Below, one piece after another: positions 5,491 to 6,637 of a stretch of 6,637 bases of DNA. The stretch lies in the NCBI GenBank assembly GCA_030639705.1, contig DAOWKX010000055.1:1-6637 (forward strand). The letters run 5' to 3'. A program made the position numbers and the translations under genes. Each line of letters opens with the position of its first letter. Position 1 is the first letter of the stretch. Source of the stretch: Candidatus Aminicenantota bacterium. GTDB lineage: Bacteria > Acidobacteriota > Aminicenantia > UBA2199. The notes beneath the pieces were generated by a model. That model had not been told where the DNA came from, did no database searches, and worked only from the letters and a program-made list of their open reading frames with translations.

Positions 5491-6219
5491 ATGAAAAACA
5501 CCTACTTCATTTCAGATATCCATTTATCCTTTAATGATGGTGAGATGGAACAAAAAAAAAGAATAAATCTGCACGGGTTCCTGGACTTCATCCAACGGGA
5601 CGCAAAAGAGCTCTTCATTTTAGGTGATCTTTTTGACTTCTGGTTTGAGTGGTATCATGTGATTCCGAAATACTGGTTCCCGGTCCTCCATCATTTCAAA
5701 AAGCTGATTGATAGCGGAATAACCATCAATCTCATCAAGGGAAATCATGATTTTTATCCGGGAAAATATCTCCAGAAAGAAGTGGGCATTCAATGTCATG
5801 ATGAATCTCACATATTTTCCATAGGCAATAAAAAATTTTTTATTTCCCATGGAGACGGTTTGGCAAAAAAAGACCGTGGTTACCGGATATTAAAAAAAAT
5901 AATCCGAAATCCCCTATCCATCTTTTTCTATAAAACCTTTATATCAGCCGATCTGGGCATTAAACTGGCAAAATGGACGGCACATTCAAACCGAACACTA
6001 ATAGGCAAAAAAAAAAATTACTGGAGCGAGGAGTATTTTCAATTTGCCCGGGATAAGTTTGAAGAGGGATTTGATTATGTTATTCTGGGACATCTTCATG
6101 TCCCTACGATCAGAAAAGAAAAAGACCATATTTATGTCAATTGCGGTGATTGGATAAGTGAATTTTCCTATGCACTTTACGATACTCACACACTGAGTTT
6201 AAACCATTGGAATCAATAA
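5491..6219 (+). CDS. lpxH: UDP-2,3-diacylglucosamine diphosphatase
   Basis: Calcineurin-like metallophosphoesterase that hydrolyses UDP-2,3-diacylglucosamine to lipid X and UMP on the cytoplasmic face of the inner membrane (fourth lipid A step). The 242 residues match the usual length. Metal-site motifs in order: SDIH (8-11), GDLFDFWFE (45-53), KGNHDF (83-88), SHGDG (119-123) and GHLH (200-203), then VNCGDW (216-221). Asp9, His11, Asp46, Asp49, Asn85, His120, His201 and His203 are all present. A Lys/Arg-rich helical insertion (about 125-178) fits the LpxH lid that touches membrane and substrate. E. coli has GNRD where this has GNHD, the form I associate with LpxH of Bacteroidota-like groups. 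Start ATG 5491 has no SD but a strong promoter. An 11-A run (6007-6017) encodes Lys173-Asn176. A different metallophosphoesterase is possible but less likely given the DFWFE and lid features. Confidence 0.88.
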   Translation: MKNTYFISDIHLSFNDGEMEQKKRINLHGFLDFIQRDAKELFILGDLFDFWFEWYHVIPKYWFPVLHHFKKLIDSGITINLIKGNHDFYPGKYLQKEVGIQCHDESHIFSIGNKKFFISHGDGLAKKDRGYRILKKIIRNPLSIFFYKTFISADLGIKLAKWTAHSNRTLIGKKKNYWSEEYFQFARDKFEEGFDYVILGHLHVPTIRKEKDHIYVNCGDWISEFSYALYDTHTLSLNHWNQ

Positions 6220-6232
6220 AAATTCCATTTTT
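6208..6232 (+). terminator. Weak intrinsic terminator candidate overlapping the lpxH stop
   Basis: TGGAAT (6208-6213) pairs with ATTCCA (6222-6227) around an 8-nt loop, followed at once by five Ts (6228-6232). The stem includes the last codons and the TAA of lpxH. Position and T-tract fit termination between convergent genes, but the stem is only 6 bp with two G-C pairs, so it may be weak. Confidence 0.4.
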
Positions 6233-6275
6233 CCAAGAGAAATAAATAAACCCGGCCAGAAAGCTTACATAAATC

Positions 6276-6637
6276 TCAATTTTCTAAAACCGGAACAATT
6301 TTATCACCATCCATTAATATTACCATATGGGCCTGTTTTCCTTTAATATCAATGGCCTGGTCGACCGCCTTCTGTAAGCAAGAAATGGCCCGCATAAATA
6401 TTTTTTCCAGTATGGTGTTCGGGAGTCCGGTGACCCCCCACATTTCAGCCTTTTCAGCGGTTTCCGCAAATTTGGCTGCCTTGTGATAACCCAGTCTGTA
6501 ATTGTCCTCAATCAAGCCCTTAACATCCTTTGGATTTGGGCAACCTGAGAGCAGTTCAATAAAAGCAGAGGGGCCAATGCCCTCCCTGCAAGAGGAAACC
6601 AGGATTAAAATTCCCTTATCTTTCAGCACCCGTTTCC
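6276..6637 (-). CDS. LarA-family (nickel-dependent lactate racemase-like) protein, C-terminal part (cut by right window edge)
   Basis: About 120 C-terminal residues on the minus strand ending at TGA 6278-6276. The frame is open through the window edge, so the apparent GTG start at 6629 is internal. It opens with a KDKGILILVSSCREGIG segment, which matches the LarA C-terminal domain pattern of an Rossmann-like strand followed by C-R-x-G-I-G. After that come the family's G-x-HKAAK stretch, a helix, and a final strand pair ending in DGDKIVPVLE. LarA enzymes use a nickel-pincer nucleotide cofactor to racemize or epimerize alpha-hydroxy acids; substrates in the family range from lactate to malate, phenyllactate and gluconate. 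The catalytic His and Lys residues lie in the missing N-terminal part, so the substrate and even activity cannot be judged. The gene converges on lpxH with a 56-nt gap. Confidence 0.78.
   Translation of the reverse strand, partial: KRVLKDKGILILVSSCREGIGPSAFIELLSGCPNPKDVKGLIEDNYRLGYHKAAKFAETAEKAEMWGVTGLPNTILEKIFMRAISCLQKAVDQAIDIKGKQAHMVILMDGDKIVPVLEN

Noticed and set aside
1..6637. CRISPR arrays, tRNA/rRNA genes, insertion sequences, KOPS-like GGGNAGGG motifs
   Set aside because: None recognised when reading both strands; there are no regularly spaced direct repeats or transposase motifs.

Overview
The window is an A/T-rich chromosomal segment (G+C about 40% by eye) from a Gram-negative, lipopolysaccharide-making bacterium. 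The evidence is a complete set of CMP-Kdo precursor genes (kdsA, kdsD, kdsC) and a lipid A gene (lpxH). There are no phage, plasmid, CRISPR or tRNA genes. Near-absence of Shine-Dalgarno (SD) sequences, a metal-type KdsA, an NhaC-type antiporter with a secreted N-terminal extension and a GNHD-type LpxH would fit the FCB superphylum and its uncultured relatives. That placement is inference and low confidence.

Layout. Bases 1-328 (minus) hold the N-terminal part of an NhaC-family Na+/H+ antiporter that runs off the left edge. Bases 329-710 are a divergent intergenic region. It holds one outward promoter on each side and, between them, an elaborate inverted-repeat element (482-613) that folds into a long imperfect stem enclosing two hairpins. 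Bases 711-2963 (plus) encode a compact FtsK/SpoIIIE DNA translocase. Bases 3039-5370 (plus) are a tight kdsA-kdsD-kdsC operon whose genes overlap by 1 and 4 nt. Bases 5491-6219 (plus) encode LpxH from its own promoter. Bases 6276-6637 (minus) are the C-terminal end of a LarA-family (nickel-dependent lactate racemase) protein that converges on lpxH and runs off the right edge.

How the genes work together. KdsD makes arabinose 5-phosphate, KdsA condenses it with PEP to Kdo 8-phosphate, and KdsC removes the phosphate to give Kdo. LpxH makes lipid X for lipid A, the acceptor of Kdo. FtsK links division and chromosome segregation; its position next to envelope genes looks like housekeeping clustering rather than a shared pathway.

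Most notable signals. (1) Every gene whose transcription unit starts in this window (nhaC-like, ftsK, kdsA, lpxH) has a sigma70-like promoter with an exact 17-bp spacer so close to its ATG that the mRNA would be leaderless or have only a few leader bases. No SD is visible at these four starts; the one clear SD belongs to the operon-internal kdsC. (2) The branched inverted-repeat element sits between two divergent promoters, where no terminator is expected. (3) An 11-A homopolymer lies inside lpxH, upstream of its last metal ligands. I see no evidence for a wholly new multi-gene system; the gene content is mostly conserved core.
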